This document shows positions 8,957 through 18,349 of a DNA stretch of 64,000 nt, piece after piece. Both the position numbers and the translations under genes were made by a program. Under the pieces are notes generated by a model that had not been told where the DNA came from, did not search any database, and saw nothing but the letters and a program-made list of their open reading frames with translations. The stretch is from JBBIPA01 sp963820495 (GTDB lineage Bacteria > Chloroflexota > Dehalococcoidia > GIF9 > UBA5629): the NCBI GenBank assembly GCA_963820495.1, contig CAWGAF010000001.1:620001-684000 (forward strand), in the 5' to 3' direction. Position 1 is the first letter of the stretch. Each line of letters starts with the position of its first letter.

Positions 8957-10282
8957 CTAAGCTACGTGTCTGGCATAGAATCTCCGTACCAGGACAGCAA
9001 TGATAGCCGCGACTATGACAAATCCACCGCCTACATACAGAATTGACAAATCCTGGAATATCTGGAAGCCAAAGACTACGAGTATTCCAATCAGTCCTAT
9101 TATGGGTACAGCTGGAAATTTGAATGGTCCGCCAGCATAGAACGGTCTAACCATATTCGGTTTCTTATGTCGTAAAACAATCACGTAAATATGGTTTGCT
9201 GCATACGTTACGCCGAATAGCATAGCAGCTATGGAGACTATCCAGATGGGGGATTCAAATACCAGGGTAAGAATTATGGCGATGACAAACACTATAGTGA
9301 GGGTGGTCCACGGCGTCTTGTATTTGGGATGTAGGTAGCCAATAAACCTACCGAGGTATCCATCTCTGCCCAGACCCCAGAGCACTCTTGACGTGCCCGC
9401 CATGACCGATTGGAATGTGGTAAACCCAGCCAGTAGCGTAACCGCCGCCATTATCACCAGCCCAGGCGTACCGAAAAACATCTTTCCAGCTTCTACCATA
9501 GGAGAAGGCACACCGTGTATTTGTTCTGCCGTCATGCTCCCACCAACAGCCAGTCCAAAAAAGATTTGCATCACCGTTATTACGCCAATACCGGCAAACA
9601 TCGCTCTCGGTATTGTCTTGCTGGGCTGTTTAATCTCCTCGACCAGGGGAGCAGGCACCTCAATCATGGCGTATAACCATATCGACATAAGCCCCAATGA
9701 AAGAACCACCATCCAGCCAGCAGGAACAAAGCCTCCATAATGGCTCAGGTCAAATGGTACCATGCCACCACCAGACATCTGGACTATGCCGCCAATAGTA
9801 AGGATAGCAACCATGGCTATGGTCATACCCAATTGCCCCCAGCCAACAATCTCGATGCCGAACAGGTTGGTAAGGTAGAAGATAGCCAAAAAGATGAACG
9901 ACCATAATTGCCATACTATGACAGGGACAAACATTTCCATTAGCATCCCCATAATCATGGCATCCCCTGCCAGCCCCATACATACAGCAAAGTAAACGAT
10001 TCCCTGCCAGATTCCAGTAGTAGATCCAAACGCCTCTCTGGCAAACACGCCCATACTGCCAGCTTTAGGCATGCTCGTCGCCAGCTCAGACATGCTAGTG
10101 GCAAACAACGCCACTATCACCGCAGCCATAATCATTGAGATGACAAATGCTGGGCCAGCGTCAGCGAAGCCGTAACAGAGGACATACAATGTTGATGGCG
10201 CTACCACCAAGCCGACAGCAACTGCCAGCGTTCGCCAAAATCCTAGAGTTCCATGCCTTAGTTCAGGTTTGACTTCACTCAT
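8957..10282 (-). CDS. APC-family amino acid/amine permease
   Basis: 441 residues with about 12 hydrophobic segments, the APC superfamily layout. The N-terminal helix 1 region is FWRTLAVAVGLVVAPSTLYVLCYGFADAGPAFVIS. The conserved helix 2-3 segment ATSMSELATSMPKAGSMGVFAREAFG matches the APC 'S-E-L-[AS]-x-x-x-P-x-x-G' pattern, and VPAPLVEEIKQPSKTIPRAMF is the conserved loop after helix 6. It imports amino acids or amines with a cation. AAGGAGGAGG precedes the ATG. The aminotransferase gene lies 93 bases upstream on the same strand, implying that the transported compound is its substrate; identity unknown. Confidence 0.9.
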   Translation of the reverse strand: MSEVKPELRHGTLGFWRTLAVAVGLVVAPSTLYVLCYGFADAGPAFVISMIMAAVIVALFATSMSELATSMPKAGSMGVFAREAFGSTTGIWQGIVYFAVCMGLAGDAMIMGMLMEMFVPVIVWQLWSFIFLAIFYLTNLFGIEIVGWGQLGMTIAMVAILTIGGIVQMSGGGMVPFDLSHYGGFVPAGWMVVLSLGLMSIWLYAMIEVPAPLVEEIKQPSKTIPRAMFAGIGVITVMQIFFGLAVGGSMTAEQIHGVPSPMVEAGKMFFGTPGLVIMAAVTLLAGFTTFQSVMAGTSRVLWGLGRDGYLGRFIGYLHPKYKTPWTTLTIVFVIAIILTLVFESPIWIVSIAAMLFGVTYAANHIYVIVLRHKKPNMVRPFYAGGPFKFPAVPIIGLIGILVVFGFQIFQDLSILYVGGGFVIVAAIIAVLVRRFYARHVA

Positions 10283-10375
10283 TTTTCCTCCTCCTTATAT
10301 TTAATATCCTTATTTTTATTTAAAACATAGAACAAGAAGGTATGTCCTCTCCCTATACTATGTGTGATTGTATTA

Positions 10376-11767
10376 CTACTTTGTTCCGCCAACTTCACTG
10401 ACAACGTCCAGCAGGATATCGGTAGCCTTATCAATATGTTTTTTAGTTATTACCAGTGGTGGCATAAACCGTAGTACAGTATTATAACGACCGCAGGGGA
10501 CCATGACCACACCACGCCCGATAAGCTTACCTACAATCGTCATTATTTTATCAAAAGCCAGAGGTTCTTTGGTCGCCTTACTTTCAACCAGTTCCACACC
10601 AATCATAAAACCACGGCCACGGACATCGCCAATGATCTTGGTGCTCTTCGCCCCCTCCCGAAGTCTATTCTTAACCTCTTCACCTAGCTTAGCCGCCCTA
10701 CCAATTAAGTCATCTTCCTTATTGGTCAATATATCAATATTGGTCATACAGACTGCGGCAGAGAGAGCATTGGCAGCAAAGGTATTTGGCTGGGATCCCT
10801 CTTCAAATTTATCGGCAAAATCAGCTCTAAAGGAAACGCCAGCCATGGGAAGGTCACTACCCATGCCTTTACCCCATGTCAGCATATCTGGCTTGACACC
10901 ACTGTGCTCAATACACCACATCTTCCCGGTACGCCCTGCACCAGCCTGAACTTCATCAGAAACATATAGTGCGCCATGTTTTTCACAGGCTTGCTTTACC
11001 ATTTTCAGAAATTCTGGCGGTGCTGGCACATAGCCGCCTTCCCCTTGTTGAGCCTCAATGAATACTGCTGCTACATCATCAGCACCGGTATAGGGTGTAT
11101 TCAGCACATAGTCCAAGTATTTGCCGCACTGAATATCACATGATGGGTATTTCATACCAAAGGGGCAGCGATAACAATAAGGGTATGGTGCGTGTATCAC
11201 ACCGGGTATGAATGGGCCATAGCCACGATGGAATTTCTCACCAGTGGTCATGGCTACACAACCACACCACACACCATGGTAAGCTCCGTGAAAAGCTACA
11301 ACCTGCGTCCTTCCGGTTATGCGGCGGGCAAACTTAACAGCTGTTTCTAGGGCTCCGCTTCCACTCTGGGCAAAGTAAGTGATGCAGTTATTACGCAGAC
11401 CAGCAGGCATTACACTGGATACTTTCGTTGCCAGTTCGACTCGTCTGGTATTGCCCGCATCGACGCCATGCATTAATTTTCCCATTTGGCTCTCTATGGC
11501 TTTTATCACCTTAGGATGCCTGCGTCCTACAGAACTCACTGCTACTCCGGCAGTTGTATCTATAAAGATATTGCCGTCGGGGTCTTTTATAGTGGCACCC
11601 ATACCTTCGTCCCAGATGAGAGGGAAGGCACCTGCACCCCTTGCCATAGATTCAACTTTAGGCTCCTTTTTTAATATGGCTTGAGCTTTTGGCCCAGGAA
11701 ACATTTTGGTAACTATTTTGGGCGCCTCTGGATACGATAATTTAGCTAGTTCCTGCTCTGTAATCAA
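10376..11767 (-). CDS. Class III (omega-amino/GABA-type) aminotransferase
   Basis: 463 residues of the PLP-dependent class III family. Visible are the cofactor-binding GSGALETAVKFARRITGR (about 126-143), AFHGAYHG, the Asp-containing VSDEVQAGAGRTGKMW, and the Schiff-base Lys in LTWGKGMGSDLPMAGV. It carries a Cys-rich insert CYRCPFGMKYPSCDIQCGKYLD that I associate with GABA-type aminotransferases of archaea and anaerobes. Start is TTG, 8 bases after GGAGGG. It sits between an APC permease and alanine dehydrogenase, so pyruvate/alanine is a plausible amino acceptor pair: the dehydrogenase would regenerate pyruvate. The resulting semialdehyde could feed the AORs. This chain is inference. Confidence 0.9.
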   Translation of the reverse strand: MITEQELAKLSYPEAPKIVTKMFPGPKAQAILKKEPKVESMARGAGAFPLIWDEGMGATIKDPDGNIFIDTTAGVAVSSVGRRHPKVIKAIESQMGKLMHGVDAGNTRRVELATKVSSVMPAGLRNNCITYFAQSGSGALETAVKFARRITGRTQVVAFHGAYHGVWCGCVAMTTGEKFHRGYGPFIPGVIHAPYPYCYRCPFGMKYPSCDIQCGKYLDYVLNTPYTGADDVAAVFIEAQQGEGGYVPAPPEFLKMVKQACEKHGALYVSDEVQAGAGRTGKMWCIEHSGVKPDMLTWGKGMGSDLPMAGVSFRADFADKFEEGSQPNTFAANALSAAVCMTNIDILTNKEDDLIGRAAKLGEEVKNRLREGAKSTKIIGDVRGRGFMIGVELVESKATKEPLAFDKIMTIVGKLIGRGVVMVPCGRYNTVLRFMPPLVITKKHIDKATDILLDVVSEVGGTK

Positions 11768-11863
11768 TGATATTCCCTCCTTTTACAAACTACATTTTTG
11801 ATAAAATTCAATTTACTAACGCAATAAGCACCTCCTTAGTTAATATCTCAATATAAATAAAGT

Positions 11864-12976
11864 TCACATTAGCGTCTCATACGGTGTGTATTCCATATCC
11901 AGAGATTCAGCCACTGGCTTATTAACCAGCTTGCCTCTGCACACATTAATTCCTTTTCTTAAAGCAGCATCCTGCTGCAACGCCTCTTTGTAGCCCAAAT
12001 TCGCCAGTTTTATAATATATGGGAGTGTAGCATTGGTTAGAGCGAAAGTTGATGTCCGTGAGACGCAACCGGGCATGTTAGCCACGGAGTAAATGATTAC
12101 GCCATCGACTGTGAATACAGGATTTTCGTGTGTTGTTGGCGTAGAAGCCTCACAACATCCACCCTGATCAATGGCGACATCCACAATCACCGAGCCTTTT
12201 TTCATCTTGGAAATCATTTCCCGTGTTATCAGTTTTTTAGCCTTGGCTCCGGGAATTAACAAACCCCCAATAACCAGGTCAGCATAAGTTACAGCAGACT
12301 CGATATTAAAGGCATTTGAGACTAAAGTAGTCAATCTCCCTTCAAGGACGTCGCTCAAATATCTCAGCCGGTCGAGGTTGATGTCCAAAATAATTACATT
12401 AGCACCGATGCCCAGTGCAATTTTAGCACCATTGGTGCCAACTGTGCCACCACCAATAACAACTACAGTGCCTGGTTCAACTCCGGGTACCCCACCCAGT
12501 AAAACACCACTGCCGCCATTCTCTCTCTGCAAGTAGTGAGCCCCTACCTGAACGGCCAGTTTTCCGGCTATTTCGCTCATAGGAGTAAGGAGTGGCAGTG
12601 AGCCGTTTTCTAGCTGAACTGTCTCGTAGGCAATACCGATAATCTTCTGCCTTAAAATTGCCTTAGTAAGTTCCGGCGCAGGAGCCAGATGGAGGTAGGT
12701 GAACAAAATCTTTCCTTCCTGGAGTAAATCATATTCCTGGGGCAAAGGCTCTTTTACCTTAACGATCATCTCCGCCTCTTGGAATAGTGCCTCTGCCATT
12801 GGAATTATCTTAGCGCCAGCAGCTACATACTCCTCGTCTGTTATCCCACTCCCCAACCCAGCCGATCTCTCTATCAGTACTGTGTGACCGTATTCTGTCA
12901 GTGCTCTAACGCCGCCTGGTGTCACGGCTATCCGATATTCGTGTTTCTTTACTTCTTTTGGAACTCCGATAATCAA
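11864..12976 (-). CDS. ald: Alanine dehydrogenase
   Basis: 370 residues, matching bacterial NAD-dependent alanine dehydrogenase. The N-terminal signature MIIGVPKEVKKHEYRIAVTPGGV contains the substrate-binding Arg. K and H of the active site appear in MIVKVKEPLP and LFTYLHLAP. The nucleotide-binding motif is VVIGGGTVGTNGAKIALGIGANVIILD. It interconverts alanine with pyruvate and ammonia. The start is TTG after AGGGTGATTAAGA. It precedes the aminotransferase in the transcription direction, a layout that recycles the amino group as ammonia while producing NADH. Energy conservation from amino compounds is the likely role. Confidence 0.95.
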   Translation of the reverse strand: MIIGVPKEVKKHEYRIAVTPGGVRALTEYGHTVLIERSAGLGSGITDEEYVAAGAKIIPMAEALFQEAEMIVKVKEPLPQEYDLLQEGKILFTYLHLAPAPELTKAILRQKIIGIAYETVQLENGSLPLLTPMSEIAGKLAVQVGAHYLQRENGGSGVLLGGVPGVEPGTVVVIGGGTVGTNGAKIALGIGANVIILDINLDRLRYLSDVLEGRLTTLVSNAFNIESAVTYADLVIGGLLIPGAKAKKLITREMISKMKKGSVIVDVAIDQGGCCEASTPTTHENPVFTVDGVIIYSVANMPGCVSRTSTFALTNATLPYIIKLANLGYKEALQQDAALRKGINVCRGKLVNKPVAESLDMEYTPYETLM

Positions 12977-13041
12977 TCTTAATCACCCTTTCTATATCGT
13001 TAGTTGAAATCTATGTATCCAAGGCATACCACAGATTCTTC

Positions 13042-14910
13042 TTACGAACACAGGTCTTTAGCAATGTCATCCAAGCCCAGCTCCAGCAATCTCTTCTTGC
13101 TAGGTTTACCGGTTCCGGGATCCCAACCTCTTGCCCGGTAATACTCTTTGGACAATGTGTCAACATCAACAGTGATATTGGCTAGTGGACCTTCTTTATC
13201 TGGTGGATTGCCTATGGGGTGCCCTTGTATCTTAGAATCCTTTGGTTTTACACCTTCACGCAGGTTAAACGCCTGGCGAACAGAAAGTATTCTTTCAGCA
13301 GTATCAGTAAACTCATCTTGAGAGTAGTTGAATCCAGTGACAGCATTTATGAAGGTCTGCACATTTCCAACAGGCAGAAAAAGCGCGCCACCGAAAAGAC
13401 ACATACCCGCAGCGCTTAAGAGCTCAACATTGTTTCTGAGCATAACCTCAAGATTCCCCTTGCCGGTATAAGTATATTTATCCAAGTTTTCAGGCAACCC
13501 CAGACCCGGCTGTACGGCTCCTTCCTCGGGCAGACTCAGTCCAGTCTGAGTATGTCGGCCGGGCGTAGGCGCAGTCTGATAACTGCATCCAAAGCTGGGA
13601 GCGAACGTAGGATCGTGCATCGGCAACTCCTGCCCATGCGCATGAATTGCATACTTTTCAGCGCCTTTGCCGATCTTGCTCGCTGCCACCTTTACTCCAC
13701 CAGCCAGGATGTCGCCAAAACCTTCTCGCTTAGCGATTTTGTCGGTCATAGCAACTACTGCCTTATGATTTCCCCACCTCAGATCAATTCCACCAGTATC
13801 CGCTTTACTGATAAGCCCATTCTCATAGCACTCGATGGCAAAGGCAATGACCGAGCCGGCGGATATGGTATCCAGCCCATAGCGATTACAGATATCATTC
13901 GCTTTGACAATGGACTCCAGATTATCATTGAGGCACATAGCTCCGTAGGCAGCGAAGGTCTCATATTCTGGCTTATGTACCCCAGCATCGTATTTATATT
14001 CAGTGCCCGCTTTCATCACGCCGCCGCAGGCAACAGGGCAACGCCAACAGGCGAACCTCTTCTCCTGCAACTTAATCACATTCTCAGCACCAAGAGCGGC
14101 AGCATTGGGGAAATCTTTTATACCAACGCCACCCCAGTTCTTACACGGTGAATTGCCAGTCTGGAAGTTGGGGACATTTAAAAAACAGAGTCCAAAATCG
14201 CCCAGGAGCTTGGCAAAGGGACTTTCCTTTAGCTTGGCGGCATACTCTTTAGTCGCCCGTTCATAAGCCTCCGGGTCAGCAACCGTTACCTTCCTGTTAC
14301 CTATTGCTACTACTGCTTTCAATTTTTTCGAGCCCATTACTGCTCCTAAGCCAGACCTGGCAGCCGCTCGGTGATTATGCATAACGGCAGAAATTAGGGA
14401 AAGCTTCTCACCAGAAGGACCAATACTGGCTATCCGGGCTTCTTTACCCAGTTCAGACTGTAGAATGGATTCGGTTTCATCAGTATCCTTACCCCATAAA
14501 TCACTGGCATCACGTAATTCAGCAGTTCCATCTTTGCAGAACAGGTAAACTGGCTTTTTAGATATACCTTTAAAAAAGATGGCATCATACCCGGCAAACT
14601 TGAGGTAAGGACCGAAATCACCACCACAGTTAGCGTCTCCCCACGTTCCCGTAAGAGGAGACTTACCCACAACAGCAAATCTGGTGCCAAATACTCCAGG
14701 GACTCCAGTCAGAGGACCAGTGACAATACCAAGGATGTTTTCTGGTCCCAGAGGATCAACTCCTCTCTTCTGATTACTATAGATAATGCGAGCACCAACA
14801 CCATAACCCCCGATAAAATCCCGGCAGGTTTTTTCCTTGAGAGTTTCTTCTCTAATTTGCCCCTTTCCCAGGTCGATGAAAAGTATCCTACCCATATATC
14901 CGTTTGACAT
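13042..14910 (-). CDS. Aldehyde:ferredoxin oxidoreductase, second copy (AOR2)
   Basis: 622 residues, full-length tungsten AOR. The pterin-binding loops DFIGGYGVGARIIY (31-44) and NCGGDFGPYLKFAGYDAIFFKG (94-115) and the cluster Cys C288, C291 and C295 (CWRCPVAC) are visible, with the fourth Cys in LLSAAGMCLFGGALF. GGGAGGT precedes the ATG. It lies immediately upstream of the alanine dehydrogenase gene and downstream of the Mo oxidoreductase on the same strand. It differs from AOR1 in the substrate-pocket C-terminal third (for example DPTFAPSFGCSYQTAPTPGRHTQ), so it probably takes a different aldehyde. Confidence 0.94.
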   Translation of the reverse strand: MSNGYMGRILFIDLGKGQIREETLKEKTCRDFIGGYGVGARIIYSNQKRGVDPLGPENILGIVTGPLTGVPGVFGTRFAVVGKSPLTGTWGDANCGGDFGPYLKFAGYDAIFFKGISKKPVYLFCKDGTAELRDASDLWGKDTDETESILQSELGKEARIASIGPSGEKLSLISAVMHNHRAAARSGLGAVMGSKKLKAVVAIGNRKVTVADPEAYERATKEYAAKLKESPFAKLLGDFGLCFLNVPNFQTGNSPCKNWGGVGIKDFPNAAALGAENVIKLQEKRFACWRCPVACGGVMKAGTEYKYDAGVHKPEYETFAAYGAMCLNDNLESIVKANDICNRYGLDTISAGSVIAFAIECYENGLISKADTGGIDLRWGNHKAVVAMTDKIAKREGFGDILAGGVKVAASKIGKGAEKYAIHAHGQELPMHDPTFAPSFGCSYQTAPTPGRHTQTGLSLPEEGAVQPGLGLPENLDKYTYTGKGNLEVMLRNNVELLSAAGMCLFGGALFLPVGNVQTFINAVTGFNYSQDEFTDTAERILSVRQAFNLREGVKPKDSKIQGHPIGNPPDKEGPLANITVDVDTLSKEYYRARGWDPGTGKPSKKRLLELGLDDIAKDLCS

Positions 14911-15231
14911 AGCTTACCTCCCTACTTTTAAATTTTTAATATGCCTTTACTTAATTAGAGATGTGGAGAATTGACCTGGGATTTTTTCTGCGAGCTTATA
15001 GCCAATTTCGTCTCCTTCATCGTACCACCTGATCCATGATTGGCAAGTTTTCAAATAGGCAGAGGCTTTTAAATTCTATCCTATGCGGCGTATGAAATAC
15101 AATAACCCTGTCTTTGCCTCAACCTCTGCACCTTTCTTCTTAATAAATTAGCTATTAACCCCCCACATCCCTCCCCCCCATATTAAGGGGAAGGAAAATG
15201 GTCAAAACCCTTCGTCCCCAATGAGCATATA
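14911..15231. other. Intergenic region with a possible gene remnant
   Basis: 321 bases between AOR2 and the Mo oxidoreductase gene. On the minus strand a frame ending with TAA at 14947-14949 is open for about 42 codons and ends WIRWYDEGDEIGYKLAEKIP..., which reads like the end of a protein but lacks a good start. It may be what is left of a gene. A C-rich stretch (15164-15180) follows a weak T-rich stretch; no convincing terminator. Confidence 0.3.
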
Positions 15232-17475
15232 CTAAACCTTATAAACCTTGCAGAGCATACCTGATATAGGGCCTCCGCCAAAGCCAGATACGTCATTGTA
15301 TCCCATAGGAATGGTCTGGTTACAGTTAAGTTCCCAAATCCCGTAATTATGGGGGGATTTACCTTCTGTTTCCGGCAACCACCAGGCATGAGTCGCCATT
15401 ATCGTCTTGGGGTGGATTGTGGGAGTGACCTTAGCTTTTCTCTTAAATCGTCCCATGGTGCCTTCAATCCAAACCCAGTCTCCATTCTCTATGCCTTGCG
15501 CCTGGGCTGTCTCTGGATTAATCTCGACAACTGGGTCAGGGTCGCATTCCCTGAGCCAGGGTATCTGGCGATGCTCGCTGTGAAACAGTACTGGAGAGCG
15601 CCTGCCTGTCATCATAATCAGCGGATATTTTGCCCATATCTCTGGCGTCGTAATTGGGCTCTCGGGCTCTATCTCCCTATAGTAGGGTAAGGGATCATAT
15701 CCCCACTCCTCATACCTGGTACAGTAAAGCTCTACTTTGGTGGTGGGTGTGCGGAAACCGAGCTTCTTGTCAGGGCGTAGCAATCCAGCTTCGTATCTGC
15801 GATAAGGAGTACTGCCGCAGGGGTGACCTTTAGGAGCAAGGTCCCAGATTTTTTCGCAAAGTTGTTCAAAGGTGTAGCCTGACGGTTTCATCCTTTCAGT
15901 AAGCATCTCCCTAACGTCTTTCCAGGGAACAGCCGCAGGGTTGAGGCGTTTCGCCAGCGTGAAGTTTATTTCCCAATCCGACTTGCACTCAGGCACATCT
16001 ATGACTTTTCGAATGATATTTAGGGGGCCACCGATACAGTATAATGAGTCTTTCTCAGGGAATGAGGCTGCAGGCAAGACAATATCAGCTAGAAGCTGTG
16101 CAGTAGGAGTCATGAAGACCTCTACTACCACGTTGAAATCAAGGTTTTTACAAGCCTCGTAGTGGCGCTTGGTGTCCTGTGCCTGGTTAGCCAGGAAGTT
16201 GTTCGCCTGTATCCAGAGACCATGAATAGGATAGGGCTTACCGGTTTCCATCTGCTCGATAATCGAATCTTCTTGCGCCCAGGCTCTGAAGTTCTTAACC
16301 AGAGGATATTTATCAGCGCCAATTCTTTTCTTGCTTAAACTCCAATGAAGCTCCTCGCCATATAGCTGAATGACCTCCTCGGTGGAATAGGGGTAAGTGG
16401 TCACAGTGTAGGCAGACCTGCAGATAACATTGCCGCCGGGTATATCGAGATTACCGGTAATGGCTATGAGCCGGTGTATGTTCATAATTACCTGATTACC
16501 TTCCGGGCAACCTTCAACCGGACGGCCAATTTCGATACTAGCTGGTCTGTTCTCGCCAAACATACGGGCGGCTTTGACTATCTTCTCTTTGGGGACCCAG
16601 GAAATTTCAGACGCCCACTCAGGGGTATATTTCTGGACTCTCTCTGCCAGCTTGTCGAAACCGTGGCACCACTTGTCAATGAATTTCTTATCGCACAAGC
16701 CCTCATTAACAACGACATTAAGGAACGCCAGAGCCAGGGCGCCATCAGTCCCCGGCCTTGGTTGGAGCCACAAATCAGCACGGGTCGCCTCCCAGGTGCA
16801 TCTGGGGTCAATAACGATGAGCTTCGTCCCCCGTTTCATCATGTCTATAAACCAGTGTCCTGACCAGTAGTGGTCAACGCAGCCACGATTAAGGGTGGAT
16901 CCCCAACTAATAGTTACCTTCGAAGGAATGTACTCAGGGTCATCGTACCTTTTCTTTAAGAATTGAGCTGCGTCAGGGAAGGTAAAATCGCCTTGGGTTA
17001 CATAGCCTGCCGCCAGTTGAGGGGTAAAGCAGGAATGCCCTGATAACCCCAGCATAGTCCAGTTGGGACTTCCATAAGCATAAGCCAACAGGGTCATCAT
17101 GCCTCCCACATCGCGCCCAGTTCCCTGAGTAAAAATCACAGACTCAGGGCCATATTTCTGGGCAATTTCCCTGAGTCGTTTTTCGCAGATGTTAAAGGCT
17201 TCATCCCATGATATACGGTCCCACTTACCCTCGCCCCTATCGCCAACACGCTTCAGCGGGTACCTCAGGCGATCAGGATGATAGATGTACTGAGTCATAG
17301 CCAGTGCCCGAGGGCAAAGCCTTCCCTGATACCAGGGATGGTCCTCCATTCCCTCCACCTTGACTACCTTGCCATCTTTAACATGTACTTCTACGCCACA
17401 GCCACCATGGCATCCTGGCCCAGGCGACCAGCCACCCATCTTGTATACTTGCGCTCCTTTAGATTTATCTACCAT
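15232..17475 (-). CDS. Molybdopterin oxidoreductase, DMSO-reductase family catalytic subunit
   Basis: 747 residues with the family order: N-terminal cluster domain, Molybdopterin domain (WDRISWDEAFNICEKRLREIA; GSTLNRGCVDHYWSG; DPRCTWEATRADLWLQPRPGTDGALALA), and a C-terminal dinucleotide-binding domain (ATHAWWLPETEG). The usual C-x2-C-x3-C-x27-C motif is incomplete: only C22, C26 and C54 are present, and the first position is Gly19. The probable metal ligand is the Cys of GLSGHSCFTPQ. No Tat signal is seen, so it is probably cytoplasmic. GAAAGGAAG precedes the ATG. The small ferredoxin upstream is its likely electron-transfer partner. It resembles acetylene-hydratase/transhydroxylase-like and other uncharacterised branches; the reaction is not assignable. 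Confidence 0.9.
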   Translation of the reverse strand: MVDKSKGAQVYKMGGWSPGPGCHGGCGVEVHVKDGKVVKVEGMEDHPWYQGRLCPRALAMTQYIYHPDRLRYPLKRVGDRGEGKWDRISWDEAFNICEKRLREIAQKYGPESVIFTQGTGRDVGGMMTLLAYAYGSPNWTMLGLSGHSCFTPQLAAGYVTQGDFTFPDAAQFLKKRYDDPEYIPSKVTISWGSTLNRGCVDHYWSGHWFIDMMKRGTKLIVIDPRCTWEATRADLWLQPRPGTDGALALAFLNVVVNEGLCDKKFIDKWCHGFDKLAERVQKYTPEWASEISWVPKEKIVKAARMFGENRPASIEIGRPVEGCPEGNQVIMNIHRLIAITGNLDIPGGNVICRSAYTVTTYPYSTEEVIQLYGEELHWSLSKKRIGADKYPLVKNFRAWAQEDSIIEQMETGKPYPIHGLWIQANNFLANQAQDTKRHYEACKNLDFNVVVEVFMTPTAQLLADIVLPAASFPEKDSLYCIGGPLNIIRKVIDVPECKSDWEINFTLAKRLNPAAVPWKDVREMLTERMKPSGYTFEQLCEKIWDLAPKGHPCGSTPYRRYEAGLLRPDKKLGFRTPTTKVELYCTRYEEWGYDPLPYYREIEPESPITTPEIWAKYPLIMMTGRRSPVLFHSEHRQIPWLRECDPDPVVEINPETAQAQGIENGDWVWIEGTMGRFKRKAKVTPTIHPKTIMATHAWWLPETEGKSPHNYGIWELNCNQTIPMGYNDVSGFGGGPISGMLCKVYKV

Positions 17476-17555
17476 TTATTTCTTCCTTTCAACTAACTAG
17501 TTATCCCTGTTAAACCACTATTCTAAAATTCAATATAATCGCCATCGATTTACGC

Positions 17556-17891
17556 TTAGCGGGAATATAAAACCGATCTTGGCATGTTTTCCATGAGCTT
17601 AACCAGCTCAGCAACAGGACCATGGTACATGCACCAGGCTTGGCAGTGCTTCACACAGGCTGGCTTCTCTCCTTTTTTGGTTCTGCCAGCACAGAGATCG
17701 CAGAACTCTGTAGGGAACGGAACATAATCAATACGGATGCTGTCTGGTTTAGCGGGATCCATAAAGACCTTCTCGTCTACCTTTATTCCCCACTTGCCTG
17801 CCGGGTAACCATGCTCCTGCTTGCAGGCTACCGCACAACTCTGGCACCCAGTACAATACTGATAGTCAATAAGCAATCCTTTTCGAGCCAT
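17556..17891 (-). CDS. Two-cluster ferredoxin-like subunit of the Mo oxidoreductase
   Basis: 111 residues from the ATG at 17891, which has AGAAGGAA about 6 bases upstream; an upstream GTG at 17909 is less likely. Cys groups are YCTGCQSCAVACKQEHG (C-x2-C-x2-C-x3-C) and FCDLCAGR...ACVKHCQAWC. This is the DmsB/PhsB-type iron-sulfur fold in shortened form, with about eight ligand Cys for two [4Fe-4S] clusters rather than the usual four clusters. The gene lies 80 bases upstream of the Mo subunit on the same strand. It would carry electrons to or from the Mo site; no membrane anchor subunit is present. Confidence 0.88.
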   Translation of the reverse strand: MARKGLLIDYQYCTGCQSCAVACKQEHGYPAGKWGIKVDEKVFMDPAKPDSIRIDYVPFPTEFCDLCAGRTKKGEKPACVKHCQAWCMYHGPVAELVKLMENMPRSVLYSR

Positions 17892-18349
17892 TGGTATTCC
17901 TTCTTTCACTACATTTTTATTTTTTCCAAGTTTATATTACCAGCCTGGTGGTATTTCATACATCTCTCTGTATCTCTTTTTTTTCAGGGAAATACGGTTA
18001 AATAAAAAGGTACCAACAACCACCACCAATTAATGTAGTCGATTGCGGTACCTTATTTCATACAGCCCCCACACTATAACGAATTCTACAAATCTATTTC
18101 ATTATACTTATATAACACTCTAAATTGTTAAAACCATCTACTATCCAGCAAAAAGAATAAATATGGCAAATTGTATGTCTTCTGTACTATCTTGTCAATA
18201 GGTTTTTATCAATATGTTCCAAAAATTATCCTTTATTAATACAATTAGCGTAAACCCTGCAATTTGGGAATGTAAGCAAGGCTACTGCAAAATAAATGAA
18301 TTGCGTTTCTATTGTAAAAACAATAATTAGAGCAGCAATTCGCTATTAC
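17892..18349. other. Intergenic, AT-rich upstream region of the Mo/ferredoxin operon
   Basis: 458 bases between the ferredoxin start and the Lrp-type regulator end. No coding frame or RNA gene is evident. GGTACC words at 18010 and 18047 form a loose inverted pair around CAACCACCACC. The region probably contains the operon promoter, but I cannot single out boxes with confidence. Confidence 0.4.

Noticed and set aside
13552..14151. 199-codon plus-strand frame opposite AOR2
   Set aside because: Antisense shadow of a clear AOR gene.
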